A stretch of DNA of 58,420 bases, taken from positions 1 to 58,420 of the forward strand of contig CAKZZH010000061.1 in NCBI GenBank assembly GCA_937885345.1, given 5' to 3'. Origin of the DNA: an uncultured Lachnospiraceae bacterium (lineage in GTDB: Bacteria; Bacillota; Clostridia; Lachnospirales; Lachnospiraceae). The notes below the pieces were generated by a model that was not told the origin of the DNA, did not search any database, and worked only from the letters and a program-made list of their open reading frames with translations. Below, piece after piece: positions 17,399 through 25,013 of this stretch. The position numbers were made by a program, and so were the translations under genes. Positions within the stretch are counted from its first letter, which is position 1. Every line of letters begins with the position of its first letter.

Positions 17399-17425
17399 GC
17401 AATAAGCAATGAGCAATAAGCAATA
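17391..17425 (+). repeat. Five tandem copies of the heptamer AGCAATA
   Basis: Copies at 17391, 17398, 17405 (AGCAATG), 17412 and 17419. The array starts in the last codons of the Fic remnant and ends 13 bp before the -35 hexamer of the rpsT promoter. Seven-bp units are prone to slippage. Confidence 0.85.
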
Positions 17426-17438
17426 TTACAAATTCTTA

Positions 17439-17467
17439 TTGACAATGATACTTATTGTGAGTATTAT
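17439..17467 (+). promoter_or_regulatory. Sigma-A promoter of rpsT
   Basis: TTGACA (17439-17444), 17-bp spacer, TATTAT (17462-17467). The start site would be near 17474, giving a leader of about 90 nt before the UUG start. This makes rpsT independent of the holA/cellulase region. Confidence 0.8.
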
Positions 17468-17564
17468 AACTAAGTGTGTTTGCATCGGAACGTCCGTGTC
17501 CGGATTCGGTGTGAATACTGTCTCGTAAGAGAGCTAATATATTTTATGACGGAGGTGAAATAAG

Positions 17565-17828
17565 TTGGCAAATATTAAGTCTGCTAAGAAGAGAATCTTA
17601 GTAATCAGCACTAAGACAGAGCGTAATAAGGCTATCAAGTCTAAGGTTAAGACATATATTAAGAATGTTGAGCTTGCTGTTGCAGAGGGCGATAAGGAGA
17701 AGGCTAATCAGGCACTTCTTGCTGCTACATCAGAGATCGATAAGGCTGCTTCTAAGGGCGTTTATCATAAGAATAACGCTTCCAGAAAAGTTGCCAGAAT
17801 CGCAGGCCTCGTTAATTCTATGAACTAA
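17565..17828 (+). CDS. rpsT: 30S ribosomal protein S20
   Basis: 87 residues, MANIKSAKKR followed by the helical RNA-binding bundle ending in GLVNSMN; normal length. The start codon is TTG (UUG) with GGAGGTG upstream. UUG is also the start of Escherichia coli rpsT, where it takes part in autogenous control; the same could apply here. The own promoter at 17439 and a 90-nt leader with a possible hairpin (GGAACGTCC region) would give room for such control. No intrinsic terminator directly follows until 17888. Confidence 0.95.
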   Translation: MANIKSAKKRILVISTKTERNKAIKSKVKTYIKNVELAVAEGDKEKANQALLAATSEIDKAASKGVYHKNNASRKVARIAGLVNSMN

Positions 17829-17887
17829 TATATCCCTTCGGGAGCGGCTGCCCGTTGGAATAGTGTAATTTTAATAAAATCATTAAG

Positions 17888-17948
17888 ACACGATACATGC
17901 TTTTGCAGATACGAAACGGTAATGTAAAATCATGTATCGTGTTTTTTG
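17888..17948 (+). terminator. Intrinsic terminator after rpsT
   Basis: A perfect 12-bp stem ACACGATACATG (17888-17899) / CATGTATCGTGT (17931-17942) with a 31-nt loop is followed by a run of T. It lies between rpsT and the MATE gene and shows that the MATE protein cannot start upstream of 17950. Confidence 0.8.
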
Positions 17949-17968
17949 TGTTACAGAAACGGAGAAGA

Positions 17969-19387
17969 ATGGATAAAGTAAATGATTATTTGGAAAATGA
18001 GAGAATCGGTGTGCTGATGCGCAAGTATGCGCTGCCCTGTATTATTTCCCTGCTGGTTGCAGCGCTTTATAACATCGTGGATCAGATTTTTATTGCCAAT
18101 GCTTCATATCTGGGTTCGTACGGAAATGCGGCAAATACAGTTGTTTTTCCGCTTACGGTGGTCGCTCTTGCCATTGCGGTAATGATAGGTGACGGAACAT
18201 GCGCTTTTGTCAGTATGCTGCTTGGTGCAAACAGAAGAGAAGATGCTGCCAAGAGTATATGTAATGCGATAATTCTGTGTATATTATCAAGTGTGATCGT
18301 AACGACGGTGTATTTTATATTCTCGGATGCCATAATAACGGCCTTTGGCGGTAATGTGAATGAAGAGACATACAGATATTCGAAGGAATACTTTTGGTGG
18401 ATCAGTTTGGGAATTCCGTTTTATATGTTTGGGCAGGCTATGAATCCGATAATCAGATCGGATGCCAGCCCCGGATTTGCAATGATATCGACTGTTGCCG
18501 GTGCGGTTCTTAATATGATCCTGGATCCCATTTTTATATTTGTTTTTAAAATGGGTATGATGGGCGCGGCAATTGCAACGGTTGCAGGCCAGGTTCTTAC
18601 AGCGGCATTGGCAGTGTGGTATCTTTTTCATATGAAGGCAGTGAAGCTTGAGAAGAAGAACTTTGGAATGTACGGGTATCTCATGAAGAGATTTATTCCG
18701 CTTGGTATTACCAGCTTTTTTTCGCAGATATCACTGGTAATGGCGATGGCGGCGATAAACAATATGCTGCGTAAATACGGAGCTCTTGATGAGATTTTTT
18801 CACAGGAGGCATATGCTCAAATACCAATGGCGGTTGTCGGCATAGTGATGAAGTTTTTCCAGATAGTGATATCCGTTGCGGTAGGTATGGCTGCGGGATG
18901 CATCCCGATCGTAGGATATAATATCGGAGCAGGAAGAAGAGACAGGGCTTTGCAGCTATTTAAAATACTTCTGATCTGCGAAGCGGTTGTAGGTTTTGCG
19001 GCACTTCTTGTCGTTGAAGTCTTCCCGGGAGCACTTATCACTGTTTTCGGAGCTGCAAATGAAAGCACATATTATACCGAATTTGCAATTAAAAGTTTTA
19101 GAGTTTATCTGTGTATGATGGTTCTTGCGACAGTCAATAAGGGGACTTTAATTTATCTTCAGTCCCTCGGTAAAGCACTTGAATCCACGATAGTATCGAT
19201 GATAAGAGAGATTGTTTTCGGAGTGGGATTTGCAATGATCCTTCCCAAGTTCTTCGGACTTGACGGCGTACTTTATTCCATGCCGGTATCGGATATTCTT
19301 ACTTTTGCCGTTACTTTGTTTTTTATAATCAGAACCTTTAAAGAATTGAAAATGCCCGAACGTATCGTTCATGAGCAGGAAGCGTAG
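17969..19387 (+). CDS. MATE-family efflux transporter
   Basis: 472 residues from ATG 17969 (ribosome site CGGAGAAG; earlier in-frame starts fall in the rpsT terminator). Twelve hydrophobic segments arranged as two halves. RKYALPCIISLLVAALYNIVDQIFIA is cut here to its core LYNIVDQIFI, the classical MATE first-helix motif; the second half starts LGITSFFSQ. It should expel cationic drugs or metabolites against a sodium or proton gradient. Single-gene unit: a terminator precedes it and a shared terminator follows. Confidence 0.9.
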   Translation: MDKVNDYLENERIGVLMRKYALPCIISLLVAALYNIVDQIFIANASYLGSYGNAANTVVFPLTVVALAIAVMIGDGTCAFVSMLLGANRREDAAKSICNAIILCILSSVIVTTVYFIFSDAIITAFGGNVNEETYRYSKEYFWWISLGIPFYMFGQAMNPIIRSDASPGFAMISTVAGAVLNMILDPIFIFVFKMGMMGAAIATVAGQVLTAALAVWYLFHMKAVKLEKKNFGMYGYLMKRFIPLGITSFFSQISLVMAMAAINNMLRKYGALDEIFSQEAYAQIPMAVVGIVMKFFQIVISVAVGMAAGCIPIVGYNIGAGRRDRALQLFKILLICEAVVGFAALLVVEVFPGALITVFGAANESTYYTEFAIKSFRVYLCMMVLATVNKGTLIYLQSLGKALESTIVSMIREIVFGVGFAMILPKFFGLDGVLYSMPVSDILTFAVTLFFIIRTFKELKMPERIVHEQEA

Positions 19388-19411
19388 ATGACGTTCTTGT
19401 ATTGGATCAAG

Positions 19412-19452
19412 AAGGCTTTGACGGGATGGAAAATCCTAAGTCAAAGCCTTTT
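19412..19452. terminator. Bidirectional terminator between the MATE gene and typA
   Basis: A perfect 11-bp stem AAGGCTTTGAC (19412-19422) / GTCAAAGCCTT (19440-19450) with a 17-nt loop and T on both outer sides (TTTT after it, AA before it). It lies between convergent genes and can serve both. Confidence 0.8.
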
Positions 19453-19466
19453 GATCGTTATTATAA

Positions 19467-21302
19467 TTAATTCTGAGCGTTCTTTTTTGCTCTGAAACGC
19501 AGAGTGGGGTCAAGTATCTTCTTACGGATCCTGAGACTCTTGGGAGTTACTTCAAGAAGCTCATCAGTATCGATGAATTCGAGTGACTGCTCAAGCGACA
19601 TTACCTTGGGAGGTACAAGACGGAGTGCGTCGTCTGCGCTTGAAGAACGGGTATTGGTAAGGTGCTTGGTCTTGCAGACATTAACCTCAATGTCCTCGCT
19701 TCTTCCTGTCTGACCGACGATCATACCACCGTAAACCTTGGTGCCCGGTCCGATAAAAAGAGTTCCTCTTTCCTGTGCGTTGAACAGGCCGTAGGTGATC
19801 GCTTCGCCTGATTCGAAAGCGATAAGAGAACCTTGTTTACGATAGCTTATTTCGCCCTTAAAAGGTTCATATCCGTCGAATATTGTGTTGATAACACCGC
19901 TTCCCTTGGTATCGGTAAGAAACTCGTTGGTGTAGCCTATAAGACCCCTTGAAGGTATGGTAAACTCAAGTCTTGTTGTTGAGTTCGCAAGAGGAGCCAT
20001 TCCGTTAAGCTCGCCCTTACGCATTGAAAGTTTCTGAATAACGGTTCCGGTGCAATCATCTGGAACATCCACATAAGCAACCTCCATAGGCTCAAGCTTA
20101 CGTCCGCGCTCATCCGTATGATAAAGTACTTCAGCTTTACTTACCGCAAATTCATAGCCTTCGCGGCGCATATTTTCGATAAGCACAGAAAGGTGAAGCT
20201 CGCCTCTCCCCGATACTTTGAAGGAATCGGTATTGTCGGTTTCTTCTACGCGAAGAGAAACATCGGTATTAAGCTCTCTGAAAAGTCTTTCTCTGATATG
20301 TCTTGATGTAACGAATTTACCTTCCTGTCCTGCGAGAGGGGAGTCATTTACCATAAAAGTCATTGCGATAGTAGGCTCGGAAATCTTCTGGAAAGGAATC
20401 GCATCGGGATGATCTACAGAACAGATGGTATCACCTATTTTAAGATCTTCTATACCGGAAAGCGCAACTATCGAGCCGATTGTTGCTTCGTTTACCTCAA
20501 CCTTGTTTAAACCGTCAAATTCATAGAGTTTGGTTATTTTAACCCTTTTTGAACGATCGGGTTCATGATGATTGACGATCAGGACTTCCTGATTAACCTT
20601 AATCGTTCCGTTATCTATTTTACCTACGCCGATACGACCGACATATTCGTTGTAATCGATGGTGCTGATAAGCATCTGGACAGGAGCTTCTGCATCACCT
20701 GTGGGAGCGGGTATATGTTTGATAATGGTTTCAAACAGAGGCTCCATTGTATCGGATTCGTCGTCAAGATTATATTTGGCAAAACCACCTCTTGCGGATG
20801 CGTATACAAAGGGACAATCGAGTTGCTTGTCACTTGCATCAAGCTCGAGAAGAAGTTCAACGATCTCGTCCTCCACTTCCTTAGGCCTTGCCTCCGCACG
20901 GTCAATTTTGTTGATGCAGACAATAAGATCAAGATCGAGTTCGAGAGCTTTCTGAAGAACGAATTTGGTCTGGGGCATAACACCTTCAAAAGCGTCAACG
21001 ACGAGTATAACGCCGTTAACCATTTTGAGGACACGTTCAACCTCTCCGCCAAAGTCCGCATGACCGGGAGTGTCGATGATGTTGATCTTTTTGTTTTTGT
21101 AGTGGATTGCAGTATTCTTGGAGAGAATGGTGATACCTCTTTCTCTCTCTATATCGTTGGAGTCCATGACTCTTTCGGCAACTTCCTGATTCTCTCTGAA
21201 GGTCCCGCTCTGTTTTAAGAGCTCATCCACGAGAGTGGTTTTACCGTGGTCTACATGGGCAATTATTGCGATGTTCCTGATATCTTCGCGACTTGTTTTC
21301 AT
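19467..21302 (-). CDS. typA: Ribosome-associated translational GTPase TypA/BipA
   Basis: 611 residues, normal length. GTPase motifs: G1 AHVDHGKTT, G2 RERGITI, G3 DTPGHADFGGE, G4 NKIDR. Domains II-III, the EF-G-like domain V (TRLEFTIPSRGLIGY) and the TypA-specific C-terminal domain are present. It acts on the ribosome and supports 50S assembly, mostly under stress such as cold. The gene stands alone, opposite to both neighbours. GGAGG site before the ATG. Confidence 0.96.
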   Translation of the reverse strand: MKTSREDIRNIAIIAHVDHGKTTLVDELLKQSGTFRENQEVAERVMDSNDIERERGITILSKNTAIHYKNKKINIIDTPGHADFGGEVERVLKMVNGVILVVDAFEGVMPQTKFVLQKALELDLDLIVCINKIDRAEARPKEVEDEIVELLLELDASDKQLDCPFVYASARGGFAKYNLDDESDTMEPLFETIIKHIPAPTGDAEAPVQMLISTIDYNEYVGRIGVGKIDNGTIKVNQEVLIVNHHEPDRSKRVKITKLYEFDGLNKVEVNEATIGSIVALSGIEDLKIGDTICSVDHPDAIPFQKISEPTIAMTFMVNDSPLAGQEGKFVTSRHIRERLFRELNTDVSLRVEETDNTDSFKVSGRGELHLSVLIENMRREGYEFAVSKAEVLYHTDERGRKLEPMEVAYVDVPDDCTGTVIQKLSMRKGELNGMAPLANSTTRLEFTIPSRGLIGYTNEFLTDTKGSGVINTIFDGYEPFKGEISYRKQGSLIAFESGEAITYGLFNAQERGTLFIGPGTKVYGGMIVGQTGRSEDIEVNVCKTKHLTNTRSSSADDALRLVPPKVMSLEQSLEFIDTDELLEVTPKSLRIRKKILDPTLRFRAKKNAQN

Positions 21303-21339
21303 AATTCCTCCGATTGCCTTTTAAAAATAATCACACAAC

Positions 21340-21369
21340 AAATACGGATGAAACGCATCATCCGTATTT
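21340..21369 (-). other. Hairpin in the typA 5' leader
   Basis: Perfect 12-bp inverted repeat AAATACGGATGA / TCATCCGTATTT with a 6-nt loop, 38-67 bp upstream of the typA start. On the minus strand it lies in the probable leader between promoter and ribosome site. No U-run follows directly, so it may be an mRNA-stability or cold-structure element, or the trailing terminator of nothing on the plus strand. Confidence 0.45.
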
Positions 21370-21501
21370 ATACGCTCACGATTGTATAATATGCCACAAA
21401 AACGCATAAAATACAATGGAAATATTGCAAGAAATCTCAACAAAATAAAAGAATTTTATTGTTCAAATGGATAAACGATTCCAATATGTCCGATGCAACA
21501 C

Positions 21502-21529
21502 TTGACATTTATGGATGCGGTGCTATACT
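21502..21529 (+). promoter_or_regulatory. Sigma-A promoter of the lysine riboswitch/dapA transcript
   Basis: TTGACA (21502-21507), 16-bp spacer, TATACT (21524-21529). The start site would be near 21536, directly at the first base pair of the riboswitch P1 stem. Confidence 0.8.
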
Positions 21530-21537
21530 TGTTTATT

Positions 21538-21728
21538 GTAGAGGTTGCACCCTATAAGAGTAGCCCTCCGGATGCCTCGGCGGCAGATGAAGGAAGGTGA
21601 AAGGAGAAGGTGCCGAAGTAAGTGAGACATTGCAGCGATCTGATTGCAACAGGGACGCCGATCCCCTCATTTGCTGGGCATATGGTCAATAACCGTATGA
21701 CTGTCATCGCAAGATGGAGAGCTACTTA
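21538..21728 (+). promoter_or_regulatory. Lysine riboswitch (L box)
   Basis: The aptamer is recognised by its conserved blocks in the right order: GAGGTTGCA (21541), AAGAGTA (21556), GGTGAAAGGAG (21596), GTGCCGAAG (21610), TTGCTGGGC (21671), GACTGTCA (21699) and GGAGAGCTAC (21716). P1 pairs GTAG (21538-21541) with CTAC (21722-21725). Lysine binding should favour the downstream terminator and so switch off dapA-dapB. This is the standard control of lysine and diaminopimelate synthesis in Firmicutes. It fills most of the 529-bp gap between typA and dapA. Confidence 0.92.
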
Positions 21729-21786
21729 GAGCGTTATATCACTGCGGATTTGTATATTCGTAATCATAATGATATGTACTTTGAGA

Positions 21787-21813
21787 AGCCTTCAGTCTTG
21801 AAGGTTTATTTTT
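21787..21813 (+). terminator. Riboswitch expression-platform terminator
   Basis: Stem AGCCTTCA (21787-21794) / TGAAGGTT with a 4-nt loop, then TTATTTTTTTT. It lies between the L-box aptamer and the dapA ribosome site GAAGGAGG, as expected for transcription attenuation. Confidence 0.8.
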
Positions 21814-21831
21814 TTTGAAGGAGGCTTATTT

Positions 21832-22716
21832 ATGGCTATTTTTGAAGGAGCAGCGGTTGCCATTGTAACACCGATGAACTCTGATGGTTCCGTTAATTAC
21901 GAGAAGCTTGATGAGATCATTGAAGAGCAGATTGCGGGAAGCACCGATGCAATCGTTATCTGTGGAACTACCGGTGAAGCATCCACGCTTTCACACGAGG
22001 AGCATCTTGATGTTATCGAAAGATGCGTTAAGACAGTTAATAAGAGAGTTCCTGTAATTGCAGGTACGGGTTCCAATTCAACCGAGACGGCGATCTATCT
22101 TTCGGTTGAGGCAGAGAAGAGAGGAGCAGATGCACTTCTTCTTGTAACGCCTTACTACAACAAGGCAACACAGGGTGGACTTTATCAGCATTTCGCGCAG
22201 ACCGCCAAGGCTGTATCCATACCGGTTATTCTCTATAATGTTCCCAGCAGAACAGGTTGCAATATTCAGGCCAAGACAGCTGCAAAGCTTTTTAAAGAGG
22301 TTGACAATATTGTCGGGATCAAGGAAGCGAGCGGTAATTTCTCACAGATTGCAGAGCTTATGAAACTTACCGACGGCAAGATAGATCTGTATTCCGGTAA
22401 CGATGATCAGATAGTCCCTCTTCTTGCACTTGGCGGAAAGGGCGTTATTTCCGTACTTTCAAATGTTGCACCGAAGCATACACATGATATCGTTGCAACA
22501 TTCCTTGCAGGCGATGTTAAGAAGTCCTGTGAACTTCAGCTCCGGGCACTTGATCTTATCAACGCGCTTTTTATCGAGGTTAATCCTATTCCCGTTAAGG
22601 CCGCAATGAACATTATGGGTAAGAATGTCGGACCTCTTCGCCTTCCTCTTACCGAGATGGAAGCCGACAATGCCAAGAAACTTGAGGAAGCAATGAAGCA
22701 GTTCGGACTTATATAA
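21832..22716 (+). CDS. dapA: 4-hydroxy-tetrahydrodipicolinate synthase
   Basis: 294 residues, the usual length. It condenses pyruvate with aspartate semialdehyde, the first committed step to diaminopimelate and lysine. Visible motifs: GTTGEASTLSHEEH (pyruvate carboxylate-binding TT), GSNST, TPYYNKATQGGLYQH with the Tyr of the catalytic triad, YNVPSRT, and the Schiff-base Lys in VGIKEASGN. Controlled by the lysine riboswitch upstream; dapB follows 9 bp later. Confidence 0.96.
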   Translation: MAIFEGAAVAIVTPMNSDGSVNYEKLDEIIEEQIAGSTDAIVICGTTGEASTLSHEEHLDVIERCVKTVNKRVPVIAGTGSNSTETAIYLSVEAEKRGADALLLVTPYYNKATQGGLYQHFAQTAKAVSIPVILYNVPSRTGCNIQAKTAAKLFKEVDNIVGIKEASGNFSQIAELMKLTDGKIDLYSGNDDQIVPLLALGGKGVISVLSNVAPKHTHDIVATFLAGDVKKSCELQLRALDLINALFIEVNPIPVKAAMNIMGKNVGPLRLPLTEMEADNAKKLEEAMKQFGLI

Positions 22717-22725
22717 GGAGGCACT

Positions 22726-23481
22726 ATGGTTAGAATAATAATGCATGGCTGCAACGGTAAAATGGGTCAGACCATTTCCGGTCTTGTCGCCGGTGATGAG
22801 AATGCGTCCATAGTTGCCGGCATAGATGTTTTTGATGACGGGCATAATCCATACCCTGTATTTAAGAGTCTTGCAGAATGTAACATGGAGGCGGATGTTG
22901 TAATTGATTTTGCATCGGCCAAGGCGGTTGATAATCTCCTTGATTGGTGCGTTGCCAATAAAATGCCCCTCGTGCTTTGCACGACAGGCCTCAGCGAAGA
23001 ACAACTTGCAAAGGTCGATGAGGCATCGGGCAAAACAGCAATCCTTCGAAGTGCCAATATGTCACTTGGTATCAATACTTTATTCAAGGTGTTAAAGAAC
23101 GTGGCACCGCTCTTTGCCCAGGCGGGCTTTGATATAGAGATTGTTGAGAAGCATCACAGATTAAAGCTTGATGCTCCCAGCGGAACGGCACTTGCGCTTG
23201 CTGACGCCGTTAATGAAAGCCTTCCCGAAAAGTATGAATATGTATTTGACAGAAGTGAGAGAAGAGAGAAGAGACCTGTTAAGGAAATCGGTATCTCTGC
23301 AGTCAGGGGCGGAACGATCGTCGGTGAACATGAAGTCATATTTGCCGGTGAGGATGAGGTAATAACCTTTAAGCATACCGCATATTCCAAAGCGGTATTT
23401 GCAAAGGGCGCCATTGAAGCTGCCAAATACTTAAAGGGTAAGGGCAGCGGAATGTACACGATGAAGGAAGTAATAGAGTGA
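22726..23481 (+). CDS. dapB: 4-hydroxy-tetrahydrodipicolinate reductase
   Basis: 251 residues. NAD(P)H-dependent reductase that follows DapA in the diaminopimelate pathway. HGCNGKMGQ is the nucleotide-binding Gly motif, CTTGLS the family motif, SANMSLGIN precedes the catalytic region, and EKHHRLKLDAPSGTA carries the catalytic His and substrate-binding Lys. Cotranscribed with dapA (GGAGG in the 9-bp gap); an intrinsic terminator closes the operon. Confidence 0.96.
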   Translation: MVRIIMHGCNGKMGQTISGLVAGDENASIVAGIDVFDDGHNPYPVFKSLAECNMEADVVIDFASAKAVDNLLDWCVANKMPLVLCTTGLSEEQLAKVDEASGKTAILRSANMSLGINTLFKVLKNVAPLFAQAGFDIEIVEKHHRLKLDAPSGTALALADAVNESLPEKYEYVFDRSERREKRPVKEIGISAVRGGTIVGEHEVIFAGEDEVITFKHTAYSKAVFAKGAIEAAKYLKGKGSGMYTMKEVIE

Positions 23482-23486
23482 ATTGA

Positions 23487-23512
23487 AGCGGGACCTGAGC
23501 GGTCCCGCTTTT
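23487..23512. terminator. Intrinsic terminator after dapB
   Basis: Perfect 9-bp GC-rich stem AGCGGGACC / GGTCCCGCT with a 5-nt loop and TTTT. It stands between dapB and the convergent regulator gene, and could work in both directions although the A-run on the other side is short. Confidence 0.85.
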
Positions 23513-23521
23513 GATGTAAGA

Positions 23522-23902
23522 TCATTTATCCGATTTCATTACTGTATCGATATGTTTCTTGAGAGCCGTAAAAGTCTCCTTGGTCATAGTGTGTTCCATA
23601 TGACAGGCATCCTCTTCGGCTGTTTTGGAGTCAACCCCGAGATGGATAAGGAAATTGGTAAGCGTCGTGTGCCTTTCATAAATCATCTCGGCAAGCTCTT
23701 TTCCTGATTCGGTAAGCGATATATATCCCGCATCGGATACGCATATATATTTTTTCTCGCGCAGATTCTTCATGGCTACGGAAACGCTGGATTTACGATA
23801 GCCGAGATCTGTTGCTACATCTATTGAACGTACAACCGGAAGCTTGGTGCTGAGAACAAGTATTGACTCAAGATAATCTTCTTCTGATTCATGATTCTTC
23901 AT
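23522..23902 (-). CDS. DtxR/MntR-family metal-dependent transcriptional repressor
   Basis: 126 residues: winged helix (about 5-65) and dimerisation/metal domain, without the SH3-like domain of DtxR, so MntR-sized. By alignment in my head, the primary metal site uses Asp9 and Glu12 (as Asp8 and Glu11 of Bacillus MntR), His78, Cys100, Glu103 and His104. Cys100 is the DtxR/IdeR residue; MntR has Glu there. The site is therefore a hybrid between manganese- and iron-type sensors. It is divergent from a ZIP transporter; the shared region carries GTTAG-N6-CTAAC, which is also found before the FTR1 operon at 48.6 kb. Confidence 0.9.
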   Translation of the reverse strand: MKNHESEEDYLESILVLSTKLPVVRSIDVATDLGYRKSSVSVAMKNLREKKYICVSDAGYISLTESGKELAEMIYERHTTLTNFLIHLGVDSKTAEEDACHMEHTMTKETFTALKKHIDTVMKSDK

Positions 23903-23972
23903 TGGACTGATTCCCCCTGATCACTTAGCCTTTACAGCATATGCCGTGTATAAAATACCTTTACAACTCTAA

Positions 23973-24001
23973 TTGACTTTGGTAACCGTGTATAATAATA
24001 T
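23973..24001 (+). promoter_or_regulatory. Sigma-A promoter of the ZIP transporter gene
   Basis: TTGACT (23973-23978), 17-bp spacer, TAATAT (23996-24001). The start site near 24008 is directly in front of the operator at 24016, so a bound repressor would block clearance of RNA polymerase. Confidence 0.65.
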
Positions 24002-24015
24002 CATAAATGATCAAG

Positions 24016-24031
24016 GTTAGCAACATCTAAC
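24016..24031. promoter_or_regulatory. Probable DtxR-family operator, GTTAG-N6-CTAAC
   Basis: GTTAGCAACATCTAAC is an inverted repeat of the half-site GTTAG/CTAAC with a 6-bp centre; a third half-site GTTAG follows at 24036-24040. TTAG/CTAA halves are those of IdeR/DtxR iron boxes. The same 5-6-5 arrangement occurs at 48610 before FTR1. Confidence 0.65.
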
Positions 24032-24074
24032 AGAAGTTAGTTTTTGACCTTTTGAGTGGTAGGAGGAACAAAAA

Positions 24075-24872
24075 ATGGATTATTTTCTTGGTCTTATGAT
24101 CCCGTTTATAGGGACCACGCTCGGTGCTGCCTGCGTGTTTTTGATGAAGGATAAAATAAATGACAAACTTGAGAAGGCGCTTCTTGGCTTTGCGTCGGGA
24201 GTTATGGTGGCGGCTTCCGTATGGTCACTTCTTATTCCCTCGATGGAGATGAGTGCGGATAAAGGCAACTTAAGGTTTATGCCTGCGCTTATAGGCTTCT
24301 TTGTAGGCGCTGCATTCCTTTTCCTGCTTGATAAAATAACCCCTCATCTTCATCTGAAAGAGAGTACTCCCGAAGGACCCAAGACCTCATTTAAGAAAAC
24401 AACAATGATGGTGCTTGCGGTCACGATTCACAATATACCCGAAGGTATGGCGGTCGGAGTTGTATTTGCGGCGCTTATGGCCGGTTCTTCAACGATGACT
24501 TTTGCATCCGCACTTGCACTTTCAATAGGTATCGCAATTCAAAATTTCCCTGAGGGCGCGATCGTGTCAATGCCTCTTAAAGGAGAAGGGGCAAGCCGCA
24601 AGAAAGCCTTTCTTCTCGGAACTTTAAGCGGTGCGGTGGAACCGGCTGCAGGAGCACTTACTCTTTTTGCATCAAATGCGATATCCGGAGCACTTCCGTA
24701 TTTTCTCAGTTTCGCTGCAGGAGCGATGATATATGTTGTTGTTGAGGAACTTCTCCCGGAGGCATCAAATCGTGAAGGTTCAACGGGGGAGGAAATAAGA
24801 ACGGATATCAGCACTTGGGGATTTGCGATCGGTTTTGCGCTTATGATGGTGCTGGATGTTGCGTTGGGATAG
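24075..24872 (+). CDS. ZIP-family divalent metal transporter
   Basis: 265 residues, eight hydrophobic segments. The two metal-site motifs of ZIP proteins are seen as HNIPEGMAVG (helix 4) and QNFPEGAIVS (helix 5, Gln replacing the usual His). A His-containing loop TPHLHL follows helix 3. ZIP proteins import zinc, iron or manganese into the cytosol. A DtxR-type operator precedes the gene and the regulator is divergent, so iron or manganese is more likely than zinc. GGAGG site 8 bp before the ATG. Confidence 0.9.
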   Translation: MDYFLGLMIPFIGTTLGAACVFLMKDKINDKLEKALLGFASGVMVAASVWSLLIPSMEMSADKGNLRFMPALIGFFVGAAFLFLLDKITPHLHLKESTPEGPKTSFKKTTMMVLAVTIHNIPEGMAVGVVFAALMAGSSTMTFASALALSIGIAIQNFPEGAIVSMPLKGEGASRKKAFLLGTLSGAVEPAAGALTLFASNAISGALPYFLSFAAGAMIYVVVEELLPEASNREGSTGEEIRTDISTWGFAIGFALMMVLDVALG

Positions 24873-24936
24873 AAGCAGATTAACCCGGCTACGCATAATA
24901 CCATATATTCTTAGGTGTACTGTCCAATGTTTGACA

Positions 24937-24966
24937 TTGCATGAGAATGTACAGGTGGAGTATAAT
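24937..24966 (+). promoter_or_regulatory. Sigma-A promoter of glmM
   Basis: TTGCAT (24937-24942), 18-bp spacer, perfect TATAAT (24961-24966). Start site near 24973, about 40 bp before the start codon. A TTGACA at 24931 is too far from the -10 (24 bp). Confidence 0.6.
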
Positions 24967-25013
24967 AAAACACGGTGTTGACTTATTAATTTTATATAAA
25001 AGGAGATTGGGAA

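Noticed and set aside
17897..17968. ATG at 17897 as start of the MATE transporter
   Set aside because: It lies inside the rpsT terminator stem. The next ATG at 17969 has a ribosome site and gives the normal MATE N-terminus.
20565..21218. 217-codon plus-strand frame opposite typA
   Set aside because: Pure antisense shadow of a conserved GTPase gene; its product has no recognisable motif.
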